Shown here in pieces: positions 1 to 7,258 of a stretch of 64,000 nucleotides of DNA. The stretch lies in the NCBI GenBank assembly GCA_027075325.1, contig JALTBN010000060.1:156010-220009 (forward strand), written 5' to 3'. A model generated the notes under the pieces. That model ran no database searches, was not told where the DNA came from, and was given only the letters and a program-made list of their open reading frames with translations. Each line of letters starts with the position of its first letter. Position 1 is the stretch's first letter. The position numbers and the translations under genes were made by a program. The DNA is from Thermococcus sp. GTDB taxonomy: Archaea; Methanobacteriota_B; Thermococci; Thermococcales; Thermococcaceae.

Positions 1-363
1 CCAAAGAGGGTCATCGGAGAGAACGGCCGGGTTAAGGCGATAGAACTCCTGAGGACCCGCCTCGGGGAGCCGGACGAGACCGGAAGGAGGAGGCCGATTC
101 CTATTCCCGGCTCAGAGTTCCAGGTTCCGGTTGATTACCTCGTCTTCGCGATAGGAATGGTCTCAACGCCACCGGTGAACGGTTCCTACCTGGCAGTGGA
201 CAGGAGGGGCAGGCTCGTGGTCGATAACAGGCACATGACGAGCGTCGAGGGCATCTTCGCCGCCGGGGACGTTGCCAACGGGCCGACGAAAGTCGGGAGG
301 GCGATAAAGGACGGCCTCTACACGGCGGTAGCCATCGACAAGTGGCTCAGGGGGGAGCTCTGA
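1..363 (+). CDS. FAD-dependent pyridine nucleotide oxidoreductase, GltD-like (C-terminal part)
   Basis: Only the last 120 codons are in the window; the start lies upstream. The visible part has the second half of a glutamate-synthase-small-subunit-like flavoprotein: a segment ending in an IGMV-type strand, then SVEGIFAAGDVANGPTKV, the conserved GD motif that contacts the FAD ribityl chain, followed by an A/VAIDKWL helix. Such proteins pass electrons between NAD(P)H and iron-sulfur partners. It overlaps the next gene by one base (TGATG), and that gene is a four-cluster ferredoxin, so the two probably form one electron-transfer unit. The partner enzyme upstream cannot be seen. Confidence 0.85.
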   Translation, partial: PKRVIGENGRVKAIELLRTRLGEPDETGRRRPIPIPGSEFQVPVDYLVFAIGMVSTPPVNGSYLAVDRRGRLVVDNRHMTSVEGIFAAGDVANGPTKVGRAIKDGLYTAVAIDKWLRGEL

Positions 364-887
364 TGGAGCGGAAGTACCTCTTCCTCGATTACCTCACCTG
401 CATCGGCTGCGAGACCTGCCAGACGGTCTGCGACTTCATCCACGACGGGAGTCCCCATATAAGGATTTACGTCACCGAGAACAAGCAGTACGTGCCGATA
501 AACTGCAAGCACTGCGACGACGCGCCGTGCATAAGGGTTTGCCCGACACAGGCGATATACCGCGACGAAGATGGAGCCGTTAGAATAGCCGAGGACAGGT
601 GTATAGGCTGCCTCGCTTGCCTGCAGGTCTGTCCCTACGGGGTGCCCTTCTACAGCCTCAAGGTGAAGGCGATAACCAAGTGCGACATGTGCGCCGAGAG
701 GCGCGAGGAAGGCATGGAGCCAGCCTGCGCGTTGATGTGTCCGGCGGAGGCAATCCAGTACGGGCCGCTCGAGATGGTGGTGGAGCTGGTAAACGAGAGG
801 CGTGCCAAGAACATCCCCGAGCACAGGCGCGAGCTTACCGAAGAAGAGCTTAAAGAGAGCGTAAGCTCCGGCTTCACGGTCTTCTGA
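363..887 (+). CDS. 4Fe-4S polyferredoxin, HydN/HycB-type electron transfer subunit
   Basis: This 174-residue protein carries 16 cysteines in four groups: CIGCETCQTVC, CKHCDDAPCIRVC, CIGCLACLQVC and a CDMC...CALMC group. That is the pattern of four [4Fe-4S] clusters in the DmsB/HydN/HycB family, the electron wires of molybdopterin enzymes. The ATG at 363 overlaps the upstream stop; the ORF-track start 21 bases earlier lies inside the flavoprotein gene and is not preferred. It is closely similar in layout to the ferredoxin at 13477, which sits beside a molybdoenzyme. It probably joins the flavoprotein upstream to an enzyme outside the window. Confidence 0.88.
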   Translation: MERKYLFLDYLTCIGCETCQTVCDFIHDGSPHIRIYVTENKQYVPINCKHCDDAPCIRVCPTQAIYRDEDGAVRIAEDRCIGCLACLQVCPYGVPFYSLKVKAITKCDMCAERREEGMEPACALMCPAEAIQYGPLEMVVELVNERRAKNIPEHRRELTEEELKESVSSGFTVF

Positions 888-917
888 GACTTCCTTTTTC
901 ATTTGGAGGTTGGTCGG

Positions 918-1379
918 ATGGAGGTCCGCGAGATAATCGGAAACCTGCACAGGATAGTCGTATGCGGGGTGGGAAACGAGAAGATGGGAGACTACGGCTT
1001 CGGTGCTTACCTCGCGGAGGCTCTCCTGAGAGCCGTAGAGAACCCCAGCTTCTTCCCCGTGAACTGCCACGACGTCCCCGAGAGCCAGGCGGGGGTAATC
1101 GTAAGGTTCAGGCCCGAATTGCTCATTATAGCGGTTCCCCTGGAGTTCGGCGGTGAGCCTGGAAAGGTCGTCGCCGCAGACCCCTGGGAGGCTCTGGACG
1201 ATGTCCCCGAGGAACTAAGGTTCCAGCTCAAGGTAACGCTGGGACACATTAGGGAGCTTTTGCCGTGGACGCGCTTCGTCCTCCTTGGCTGTCAGCCTGG
1301 AAGCAGAAAGGAAGTGACGGAGGAAGTGAAGAACTGCGTGAGGGCGCTATCACTGGCGTTTAAAGACACCATAGATTAA
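918..1379 (+). CDS. HycI-like hydrogenase maturation protease homologue, likely inactive
   Basis: This 153-residue protein has the HycI/HybD fold pattern: a GVGN loop near residue 17, a CHDVPE strand and LLGCQPGS near the end. It aligns well with the intact HycI at 3070. The three nickel/metal ligands of the family are not present. The GDD pair is GDY (Tyr26), the VDA aspartate is replaced by Val73 and the THG histidine is replaced by Leu100. It may act as a chaperone or binding protein instead of a protease. The start at 918 is chosen for its GGAGGTTGG ribosome site. Its stop overlaps the convergent nikR stop by four bases. Confidence 0.8.
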   Translation: MEVREIIGNLHRIVVCGVGNEKMGDYGFGAYLAEALLRAVENPSFFPVNCHDVPESQAGVIVRFRPELLIIAVPLEFGGEPGKVVAADPWEALDDVPEELRFQLKVTLGHIRELLPWTRFVLLGCQPGSRKEVTEEVKNCVRALSLAFKDTID

Positions 1380-1792
1380 ACCAACTCCCTTCCTGTCCCT
1401 GTCATGACGAGCTTGCCGTGCTTTACCCCCTTCAGACTCAGAAGCCTGTCTGCTATCTCCTTTATCCGGCTCGCCTTGCCCTTAACGATGACGACCTCAA
1501 GGCAGTTGTGGAGATCCATGTGGACGTGGATGCTGGAGATAATCTCCTCAAGGTAGTCGTGCTGCAGGTCGAGGAGTTCCTTCACGACGTCGGCCTCATC
1601 GTGGTTGTAGAGCATCGTTATCGTTCCGGCCACTTCAGCATCACCGGTTTCCCACTCGTGCCGCACTATGAAGTCGCGCATCATATCGCGTATGGCCTCG
1701 CTCCTGTTGACGTAGCCCTTCTCCTTGATGATCCTGTCAAATTTCTCAAGCAGCTCCTCCGGAACCGAAACGCCGAAGCGAACAACGCCCAT
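1376..1792 (-). CDS. nikR: Nickel-responsive regulator NikR
   Basis: This 138-residue protein matches archaeal NikR in length. The N-terminal ribbon-helix-helix ([17 protein letters not shown]) binds DNA. The C-terminal ACT-like domain has the Ni(II) ligands in HDYLEE...HVHMDLHNC (His, His, His, Cys). The ATG at 1792 is preferred over 1816 because GGTGG precedes it and it gives the usual family length. It is divergent from hypA and shares its 84-base upstream region, so it is placed to sense nickel and control nickel-dependent hydrogenase genes. Confidence 0.95.
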   Translation of the reverse strand: MGVVRFGVSVPEELLEKFDRIIKEKGYVNRSEAIRDMMRDFIVRHEWETGDAEVAGTITMLYNHDEADVVKELLDLQHDYLEEIISSIHVHMDLHNCLEVVIVKGKASRIKEIADRLLSLKGVKHGKLVMTGTGRELV

Positions 1793-1814
1793 ACCAACCA
1801 CCCATTCTCGGTCC

Positions 1815-1831
1815 AACGTATGGTTTTCAAC
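1815..1831. promoter_or_regulatory. SurR-type site between nikR and hypA
   Basis: The sequence AACGTATGGTTTTCAAC is an exact AACn5GTTn3AAC, the reverse orientation of the SurR extended consensus GTTn3AACn5GTT. It ends about six bases before the hypA TATA-like box (CTTTTTAAGG, about 1838-1847), the position expected for activation of hypA. The same site covers the probable nikR start region, so it could repress nikR. SurR binding is inferred. Confidence 0.6.
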
Positions 1832-1876
1832 TCAACCCTTTTTAAGGTGTTACGTTTATGTCACTCCGGTGATACC

Positions 1877-2296
1877 ATGCACGAGTGGGCTTTGGCGGAT
1901 GCCATAGTTAGAACCGTCCTCGACTACGCTAACAGGGAGGGAGCGAAGCGCGTCAAGGCCGTTAGAGTTGTTCTAGGCGAACTGCAGGACGTCGCGGAGG
2001 ACATCGTTAAGTTCGCAATGGAACAGATGTTCGCCGGAACGATTGCTGAAGGAGCCGAGATAATCTTCGAGGAGGAAGAGGCCGTCTTCAAGTGCCGCAA
2101 CTGCGGCCACACCTGGAAGCTCAGGGAGGTTAAGGATAAGTTCAACGAGCGCATTAGGGAGGACATCCACTTCATTCCAGAGGTTGTGCACGCGTTTTTG
2201 GCCTGTCCGAAGTGCGGGAGCCACGACTTTGAGGTCGTACAGGGCAGGGGCGTTTACGTGGCGGGAATAAAGATTGAGAAGGAGGGAGAGGAATGA
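1877..2296 (+). CDS. hypA: Hydrogenase nickel chaperone HypA
   Basis: This 139-residue HypA delivers nickel to the [NiFe] hydrogenase large subunit. It starts with MHEW, where the amino terminus, His2 and Glu3 form the nickel site. It carries a zinc site made of CRNC and CPKC pairs, with the archaeal insertion between them (KDKFNERIREDIHFIPEV). GGTGATACC precedes the ATG. The next gene overlaps by four bases (ATGA), so HypA and the MinD-type ATPase are translated together. This matches the HypA-HypB(AT) nickel-loading pair described in Thermococcus kodakarensis. Confidence 0.96.
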   Translation: MHEWALADAIVRTVLDYANREGAKRVKAVRVVLGELQDVAEDIVKFAMEQMFAGTIAEGAEIIFEEEEAVFKCRNCGHTWKLREVKDKFNERIREDIHFIPEVVHAFLACPKCGSHDFEVVQGRGVYVAGIKIEKEGEE

Positions 2297-3042
2297 TTGC
2301 CGGGATAGACCCTCGCGAGATAGCGATAAACGCGAGGCTTGAGAACGTTAAGAGGATCATCCCGGTCGTCAGCGGGAAGGGCGGCGTTGGAAAGTCCCTC
2401 GTTTCCACGACCCTTGCGCTTGCTCTGGCCGAGAAGGGCTACAAAGTTGGCCTCCTCGACCTTGACTTCCACGGTGCGAGCGACCACGTGGTTCTCGGCT
2501 TCGAGCCGAAGGAGTTCCCTGAGGAGGACAGGGGTGTTGTCCCGCACACCGTCCACGGGATAAAGTTCATGACGATAGCCTACTACACGGAGGATAAGCC
2601 AACGCCGCTCCGCGGGAAGGAGATAAGCGATGCTTTAATTGAACTGCTCACGATAACCCGCTGGGACGAGCTTGACTACCTCATCATCGACATGCCACCC
2701 GGCCTCGGCGACCAGCTCTTAGATGTCCTCCGCTTTCTCAAGAGGGGAGAGTTTTTGGTTGTGGCAACGCCCTCAAAACTCGCCCTCAACGTGGTTAGAA
2801 AGCTCGTCCAGCTCCTTCTTGAGGAGAAGCACAAGGTTCTCGGAATCGTGGAGAACATGAAACTCCATTCGGAGCAACTCGACGATGAGAAGGACGTTGA
2901 GGCTTTAGCGGGGGAGTTCAGAATTCAGTACTTGGGAGGAATACCGTTTTACCCGGACCTTGATGCGAAGATAGGGAACGTTGAGGAGCTGATGAAGACC
3001 GAGTTCGCGGAGAGGATAAGGGAGATAGCGGGAAAGCTCTGA
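2293..3042 (+). CDS. MinD/Mrp-type ATPase, HypB substitute (HypB-AT) that works with HypA
   Basis: This 249-residue P-loop ATPase has a deviant Walker A motif (SGKGGVGKS), a DLDFHGAS switch and DMPPGLGD, as in the Mrp/NBP35/MinD family. No GTPase-type HypB is seen in the window. In T. kodakarensis an ATPase in this position supplies nickel to HypA in an ATP-dependent way, and the same role is inferred here from order and sequence. The overlap with hypA supports it. A general Fe-S carrier (Mrp) role is the alternative. Confidence 0.85.
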   Translation: MIAGIDPREIAINARLENVKRIIPVVSGKGGVGKSLVSTTLALALAEKGYKVGLLDLDFHGASDHVVLGFEPKEFPEEDRGVVPHTVHGIKFMTIAYYTEDKPTPLRGKEISDALIELLTITRWDELDYLIIDMPPGLGDQLLDVLRFLKRGEFLVVATPSKLALNVVRKLVQLLLEEKHKVLGIVENMKLHSEQLDDEKDVEALAGEFRIQYLGGIPFYPDLDAKIGNVEELMKTEFAERIREIAGKL

Positions 3043-3069
3043 TTCCCTTTTCATTTTGAGGTGTCTACA

Positions 3070-3555
3070 ATGAACGCCCTCGAAGAAATCTTTGCGGGAA
3101 AGAAAAGGATAGTGATCTGCGGCATCGGGAACGACATTAGGGGAGACGACGCCTTCGGCGTCCTCGTTGCCGAAAGTCTCAAGGAACTCTTAGACAATCA
3201 GAAAGTCCTCGTCATAAACTGCGGCGAAGTTCCCGAGAACTACACCGGAAAAATAAAGGAGTTCAACCCCGATCTCGTTGTTTTCGTCGATGCCGTGGAC
3301 TTCAGAGGAGAAGTTGGTGAGTACATAATAGCCGACCCGGAGGGAACCCTCGGAGAGGCCGTCTCAACCCACGGCCTCCCGCTGAAGTTCGTAACCCAGT
3401 TCATGAAGACGCTCATCAAAGCGGACTTCGTCCTGATAGGCTGCCAGCCAGGTTCAACAGGTCTCTTCGAGGAGCCGAGCGATCTGATAAGAGAAAGAAC
3501 TGAGAGGCTTGCCGAACTTCTGGCCGGGATTCTGAACGGTGGAGGGAATGATTGA
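3070..3555 (+). CDS. hycI: Hydrogenase maturation endopeptidase HycI
   Basis: This 161-residue protease removes the C-terminal tail of a [NiFe] large subunit once nickel is inserted. All three metal ligands are present: Asp27 in GNDIRGDDAFG, Asp74 in FVDAVDF and His101 in STHGLPL. The ATG at 3070 is chosen because GAGGTG lies at the right distance; the upstream GTG is part of that site. It follows hypA and the HypB substitute by 27 bases. Its likely substrate is the large subunit encoded at 7258-9057, which keeps a 30-residue tail after DPCYSCTER. Confidence 0.95.
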   Translation: MNALEEIFAGKKRIVICGIGNDIRGDDAFGVLVAESLKELLDNQKVLVINCGEVPENYTGKIKEFNPDLVVFVDAVDFRGEVGEYIIADPEGTLGEAVSTHGLPLKFVTQFMKTLIKADFVLIGCQPGSTGLFEEPSDLIRERTERLAELLAGILNGGGND

Positions 3556-3766
3556 GTACGTCTGGTTGGCCATTGGAATTTCTGGACTCGTTTCTTTCCT
3601 TCTTGATTTAAAGGCGGAGGAAAGCCTAAAAGATCTTTTCTTGGGCATTGGCTTCCTGCTGTGGTATCTCAGGAGAGAGGTTCTCGGCTCCGTCTTCATC
3701 CTCGCGTCGGTGCTCATTTATCTGCCCGAGTTCAGGAAGAAATGGATCAGATGGAGATACGGGTGA
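3548..3766 (+). CDS. Small membrane protein of unknown function
   Basis: This 72-residue protein is unrecognised. It has a first hydrophobic helix (VWLAIGISGLVSFLLDL), a short charged loop and a second hydrophobic stretch (LGIGFLLWYL...SVFILASVLIYL), then a basic tail. The ATG at 3548 follows GGTGGAGG and overlaps the hycI stop by eight bases, so it is translationally coupled to hycI. Nothing shows a hydrogenase role beyond this position. Confidence 0.65.
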   Translation: MIEYVWLAIGISGLVSFLLDLKAEESLKDLFLGIGFLLWYLRREVLGSVFILASVLIYLPEFRKKWIRWRYG

Positions 3767-3810
3767 GAAAAGCATATTAACATCAAGAATAAAACTTCGA
3801 GTGATCGATT

Positions 3811-4020
3811 ATGACGAGCGTAGCGATTAAAGTTCCTGAGGGTGTTGATATAGAATTCGCGAAGAGACTTGCGAAGCTGGTGGAGAAAAGGTTAGCCGAG
3901 CTGACGGAACTTAATAACCTCCTGATGAACTCGGAACTAACCGACGAAGACATCGAGAAAATAAGCGAGGAAATAGGAAGAAGGAGGAGGACCTTCTTTG
4001 AAAAATCCGATAGTGATTGA
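3811..4020 (+). CDS. Putative antitoxin paired with PIN toxin
   Basis: This 69-residue charged helical protein (IKVPEGVDIEFAKRLAKLVEKRLAELTELN) overlaps the following PIN-domain gene by 23 bases. Size, composition and coupling fit a VapB-like antitoxin. No clear DNA-binding domain can be named from sequence alone. A predicted promoter lies in the A+T-rich stretch just upstream (GCATATTAAC). The identification rests mainly on the neighbour. Confidence 0.6.
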   Translation: MTSVAIKVPEGVDIEFAKRLAKLVEKRLAELTELNNLLMNSELTDEDIEKISEEIGRRRRTFFEKSDSD

Positions 4021-4423
4021 CACGAACGTCCTCTTCTCGTTTTTCAAAAAGGAGAGCACAACCAGAAAGCTTATCCTGTGCATCTCTCTCGACACTCCGC
4101 TCTATGCCCCCGAATACCTGCTGGAGGAACTGAAAAGGTATTCTAACCTCATAACGAGAAAAGCCCATCTAACTCGGGAGAGCTTCGAACGGGTCTTAAG
4201 CCTGATCAAAAAATACGTGACGTTCATTAACTACGAGAGCTACGCTGAGTTTGTCGACATTGCAATCAAGATAACCCCTGACTCAAAGGATGTGGACTTT
4301 GTGGCACTTGCACTCAAGATGAACGCAGTGTTATGGAGCAACGATAAAGCCCTAAAATCAGTTTCCTACCTCAAAGTTCTGAACACAAAGGAGATCATTG
4401 AACTCTTTCCCGAGTGCTTCTGA
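3998..4423 (+). CDS. PIN-domain ribonuclease, VapC-like toxin
   Basis: This 141-residue PIN protein has the acidic site complete: Asp in [11 protein letters not shown], Glu in LLEELKRY, Asp residues in [12 protein letters not shown] and SND near the end. PIN toxins cut RNA, commonly tRNA or rRNA. Translation appears to start at TTG 3998, which follows a strong GGAGGAGG inside the antitoxin gene. The 3' end runs 29 bases into the convergent mobA gene. Confidence 0.8.
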   Translation: MKNPIVIDTNVLFSFFKKESTTRKLILCISLDTPLYAPEYLLEELKRYSNLITRKAHLTRESFERVLSLIKKYVTFINYESYAEFVDIAIKITPDSKDVDFVALALKMNAVLWSNDKALKSVSYLKVLNTKEIIELFPECF

Positions 4424-4985
4424 TTTTCCCCAAATCCTCCCGCGTGTTCACGTTGAAGAAGCTCTCCCTCCACTCTTCAGGTAATTCCTCGATTTCGATG
4501 TAGCAGGCATTGCTCTCCCTTACCGCGCGGTTTATCGCGTACTGGCCGGCCTCAATTTTTTTCTTCAGAAACCCTCTGAACTCCCCGGAATAGGCCGCGT
4601 GGAGCGGTTCGAGGTAGCCGTTGCACCACCTTGGAACGCAGGCGGGCTTTTTAGCCAGCTTAAAACGCTCGATTATGAAGTCCACGAACTCGGGAACGAG
4701 GAGGGGCATGTCACCGGCAACGACGAATGCATCTCCGAGGGAAAGGGCCGTATAAATTCCGCCAATCGGCCCGACGAGTAGCTCGTCAACGACCACGCGG
4801 TAGCCGAGGGCCTTGAGCTTTTCAGCGTTCTCAGGAGAGGCCACTATAACTACCTCGTCTATTGAACCCGCCGATTTGAGCCTCTCAATCGTGTGGAGTA
4901 TAAGGGGCTTCCCGGAAATTTTAAAGAGGAGCTTGTCGCCCCCGAAGCGCCTTCCCCTTCCGCCGGCTAAAACGACGCCTATCAT
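4395..4985 (-). CDS. mobA: Molybdenum cofactor guanylyltransferase MobA
   Basis: This 196-residue protein starts with the nucleotidyltransferase signature [15 protein letters not shown] and has GDMPLL near residue 90, as in MobA. It adds GMP to molybdopterin to make the bis-MGD cofactor, which (with Mo or W) is needed by the oxidoreductase at 13988. It overlaps the upstream nucleotidyltransferase gene by four bases (ATGA), so both form an operon. It also overlaps the convergent PIN gene. Confidence 0.88.
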   Translation of the reverse strand: MIGVVLAGGRGRRFGGDKLLFKISGKPLILHTIERLKSAGSIDEVVIVASPENAEKLKALGYRVVVDELLVGPIGGIYTALSLGDAFVVAGDMPLLVPEFVDFIIERFKLAKKPACVPRWCNGYLEPLHAAYSGEFRGFLKKKIEAGQYAINRAVRESNACYIEIEELPEEWRESFFNVNTREDLGKIRSTRERVQ

Positions 4986-5428
4986 TCCCCGTCCTCCCTC
5001 CCAACGGGAATGTACTCAATGGTGCTGATGTACTGGACGTGCTTCATGACCGTCTCCGGGTTGAGCATTTCCTCTTTGAGCCACTCGAAGTAACCGTCCC
5101 TGTCGTATGCTACCTCACAGTTCACGAAGACGTCCAGATAACTGGAGTGAAAGTTTTCAGCCTCTTCCCTTGTGTACAGCTCAAAGGAGACGTGATAGCC
5201 GTATTTCTCCTCTATCGGGTCCCTTATGTTCTCAACGAAATCCGCCACGCGGTTCATCTTGACGGGATCGTAGGGCTTGTCGATTATAACTACCACGTCT
5301 ATCTCCGGAAAGCTCGGGTCCTTTAGGTGACTGCCGTAGAACACAACCGAGAGCAGATTGTCACCGTAGAACTCCTTAACACGCCTTATCAGCTCCTCTT
5401 TGGCTTCTCTTAGAGTCTGGGCGTTCAT
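4982..5428 (-). CDS. Nucleotidyltransferase (MNT-like) domain protein
   Basis: This 148-residue protein shows the minimal nucleotidyltransferase pattern [20 protein letters not shown], where the GS motif is followed by acidic residues. The second aspartate of the usual DxD is replaced by valine (EIDVVV), so catalytic activity is uncertain. No HEPN partner is adjacent. The ATG at 5428 follows GGAGGTGGAGG. A TTTTTATTTT box at about 5465 can serve as its promoter. It is translationally coupled to mobA, but a link to cofactor synthesis is not shown. Confidence 0.65.
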   Translation of the reverse strand: MNAQTLREAKEELIRRVKEFYGDNLLSVVFYGSHLKDPSFPEIDVVVIIDKPYDPVKMNRVADFVENIRDPIEEKYGYHVSFELYTREEAENFHSSYLDVFVNCEVAYDRDGYFEWLKEEMLNPETVMKHVQYISTIEYIPVGREDGE

Positions 5429-5470
5429 CTCCTCCACCTCCAGAAAAGATTGTGGGGTGAAAAATAAAAA

Positions 5471-5797
5471 TCAATCGAAGCTTGGCTGATAGCGGTACTC
5501 GATGTGAAGCTTGCTCTCCGAGTCCAGCTTCTCCATGGCCGCCAGCAGGGTCTTTCTGTCCTCCCTGGGCAGCTCCTCCAGAGGGAGCTTCATGATGTTC
5601 TGGGGTTCTATATCGAACTTCCTCGCGTTTTCATCGATTCCAAGGGACTCCTTGAGGAGCCTCACCGCTTCCTCGCTCAGCTCGCCCTCCTCCTCGATTA
5701 TCAGCATGTCGCCGGCGAAGTGGCCGGTTATCCTGGCCGAGTACTCCGGATAGTCCTCGAACCTGAAGCGGTAGAGCTTCCAGGGCACTTCAGACAC
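5471..5797 (-). CDS. Unknown last gene of the hydrogenase operon
   Basis: This protein is about 105-108 residues, acidic, without cysteines, metal motifs or membrane segments. It begins by overlapping the NuoB-like gene. A GTG at 5797 or 5788 can start it; GGGTG favours 5788. Its position after the small subunit is that of hycH in the E. coli hyc operon, whose product is a maturation factor, but I see no clear sequence similarity. It may be a chaperone or a peripheral subunit. Confidence 0.7.
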   Translation of the reverse strand: MSEVPWKLYRFRFEDYPEYSARITGHFAGDMLIIEEEGELSEEAVRLLKESLGIDENARKFDIEPQNIMKLPLEELPREDRKTLLAAMEKLDSESKLHIEYRYQPSFD

Positions 5798-6629
5798 CCG
5801 CCGTCACGGGATACTTCTCCTTGATTGCCTCCCCCCACTCGCGGTACTCCTTAACGAGGCGCCAGAACTCGTTCTCCAGGAAGCGCATGGCCACGTTTAT
5901 CCTTGAGTCCTTTTCCTTAAGCGCGTAGCCGGTGATGAGGTCGTGGAGCTTCTCCTGCGGGCTGTCCGGAGCTTCATCGTAAGCCCTTCCGACGAGGCTG
6001 ATAAAGCCCTCGAGGACAGCGTCGCGGTCGTAGTAGCCTACCACCCTTCTAAGTTCCTCCCTCAGCGTAAGCCAGTAGCGGAGGGGTATCGGCCTGTCCG
6101 GAATCCTGAACTTTATCTCGTTCTCTTTGCCCGACTCTTCCGCGGGCGGGAGGGCTATCCAGTACTCGCCCCTCATCTTCTTCTCCTTGATGCCGAGGAG
6201 CTGGGCGACTCCGTAGAGTATCTCCTCCGGGCTGGGTGGACAGCCGGGGATGTACATGTCAATGGGCACTATCATCTCGGGCCCACCGCTCCTCAGCCTG
6301 TCCCTTCCGCGCTGGGGCGAGGTGTTGTAGAGGGCATAGCTGTTGTAGAAGATACCACCGCTGCAGGCGCAGGTTCCTATCGCCACCACTATCCTGGGTT
6401 TGGGTGGCATGGCCTCGTAGGCCTTCTTGAGGGCTATCCTCGTCTGCCTGGTGAGTGGTCCGGTGATGAAGAGCACATCGGCGTGCCTCGGGTTGGGGAC
6501 GACTTTAACACCGAGCCTCTCGAGGTCGTAGTACGGGCTGAGGACGTCGAGGACTTCAATGTCACACCCGTTGCACGAGCCGGCGTCAACGTGATAGACC
6601 CAGACGGACTTGAGCTTCTGCTTTCCCAT
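5790..6629 (-). CDS. [NiFe] hydrogenase small subunit, HycG/NuoB-like
   Basis: This 279-residue subunit carries the proximal [4Fe-4S] cluster ligands of group 4 hydrogenases: SCNGCDIE near residue 19, GTCACSGG near 88 and PGCPPSPEE near 133. The last 110 or so residues form an additional charged helical region, longer than NuoB. The ATG at 6629 overlaps the upstream stop (TGATG). It should bridge the large subunit and the NuoI-like ferredoxin on the cytoplasmic side of the membrane. Confidence 0.94.
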   Translation of the reverse strand: MGKQKLKSVWVYHVDAGSCNGCDIEVLDVLSPYYDLERLGVKVVPNPRHADVLFITGPLTRQTRIALKKAYEAMPPKPRIVVAIGTCACSGGIFYNSYALYNTSPQRGRDRLRSGGPEMIVPIDMYIPGCPPSPEEILYGVAQLLGIKEKKMRGEYWIALPPAEESGKENEIKFRIPDRPIPLRYWLTLREELRRVVGYYDRDAVLEGFISLVGRAYDEAPDSPQEKLHDLITGYALKEKDSRINVAMRFLENEFWRLVKEYREWGEAIKEKYPVTAGV

Positions 6630-7258
6630 CACTCCTCACCCCCTCTCCTCTTGGGGGTCTTTTTGGATTTTTCAACGAGCATGAAAGCCGGGTATACGTT
6701 ACCCTCCGTTTCCCTGAGTTTGACGACGGTTCTGCGCATCTTCTCCTCCTGAGTCAGCTTTATCCTGTCCTCAAGGGCATAGGTGTCGAATATTTCCTTT
6801 GGCAGTATGTTCCTGACGTACTCTATCTGTCTCTCGGTGAAGTCGAGGTACTCTCCACATTCCTCGCAGTAGGCCAGTTTGTGCTCGACGACCTCGACCA
6901 GGTCTTCCTTGTTGTCAGTGGCCACCTCAAAGCGCGTCGTTGGTTCCATAGCACCGGTCGGGCAGACCTCTATACAGCGCGCACAGCGTATGCAGCGCGC
7001 CGCGTTGTAGGTGAGCCTTTTCACGCCATGCTCCTTGTCCCACTCCATTATAAGAGCGTCCGGCGGGCATGCGTTGACGCAGGCTCCACAGCCTATGCAC
7101 TTCTCGGGATTAATGTGCGGGATCCCCCTGAACTCGGGTGGCTTCTCAATGTCGATAAAGGGGTAAGGGGTGGTGACTGGGGCCTTCTTGCTGAACTTCT
7201 CGGCCTCGAAGCGGTCCCACTTCTTCAGCCTCTCACTGTAGGCCGGAGCCTCGGCCAT
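6629..7258 (-). CDS. Hydrogenase ferredoxin subunit, HycF/NuoI-like
   Basis: This 209-residue protein has two [4Fe-4S] motifs, CIGCGACVNACPP and CIRCARCIEVCPTGA, in the NuoI arrangement. An extra CEECGEY pair further on could bind zinc or iron. It passes electrons from the polyferredoxin to the small subunit. The start overlaps the large-subunit stop (TGATG); the longer ORF-track start lies inside the large-subunit gene in another frame and is rejected. Confidence 0.93.
   Translation of the reverse strand: MAEAPAYSERLKKWDRFEAEKFSKKAPVTTPYPFIDIEKPPEFRGIPHINPEKCIGCGACVNACPPDALIMEWDKEHGVKRLTYNAARCIRCARCIEVCPTGAMEPTTRFEVATDNKEDLVEVVEHKLAYCEECGEYLDFTERQIEYVRNILPKEIFDTYALEDRIKLTQEEKMRRTVVKLRETEGNVYPAFMLVEKSKKTPKRRGGEE

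Noticed and set aside
318-1070. 250-codon minus-strand ORF opposite the ferredoxin
   Set aside because: It covers a clear polyferredoxin gene and has no recognisable features.
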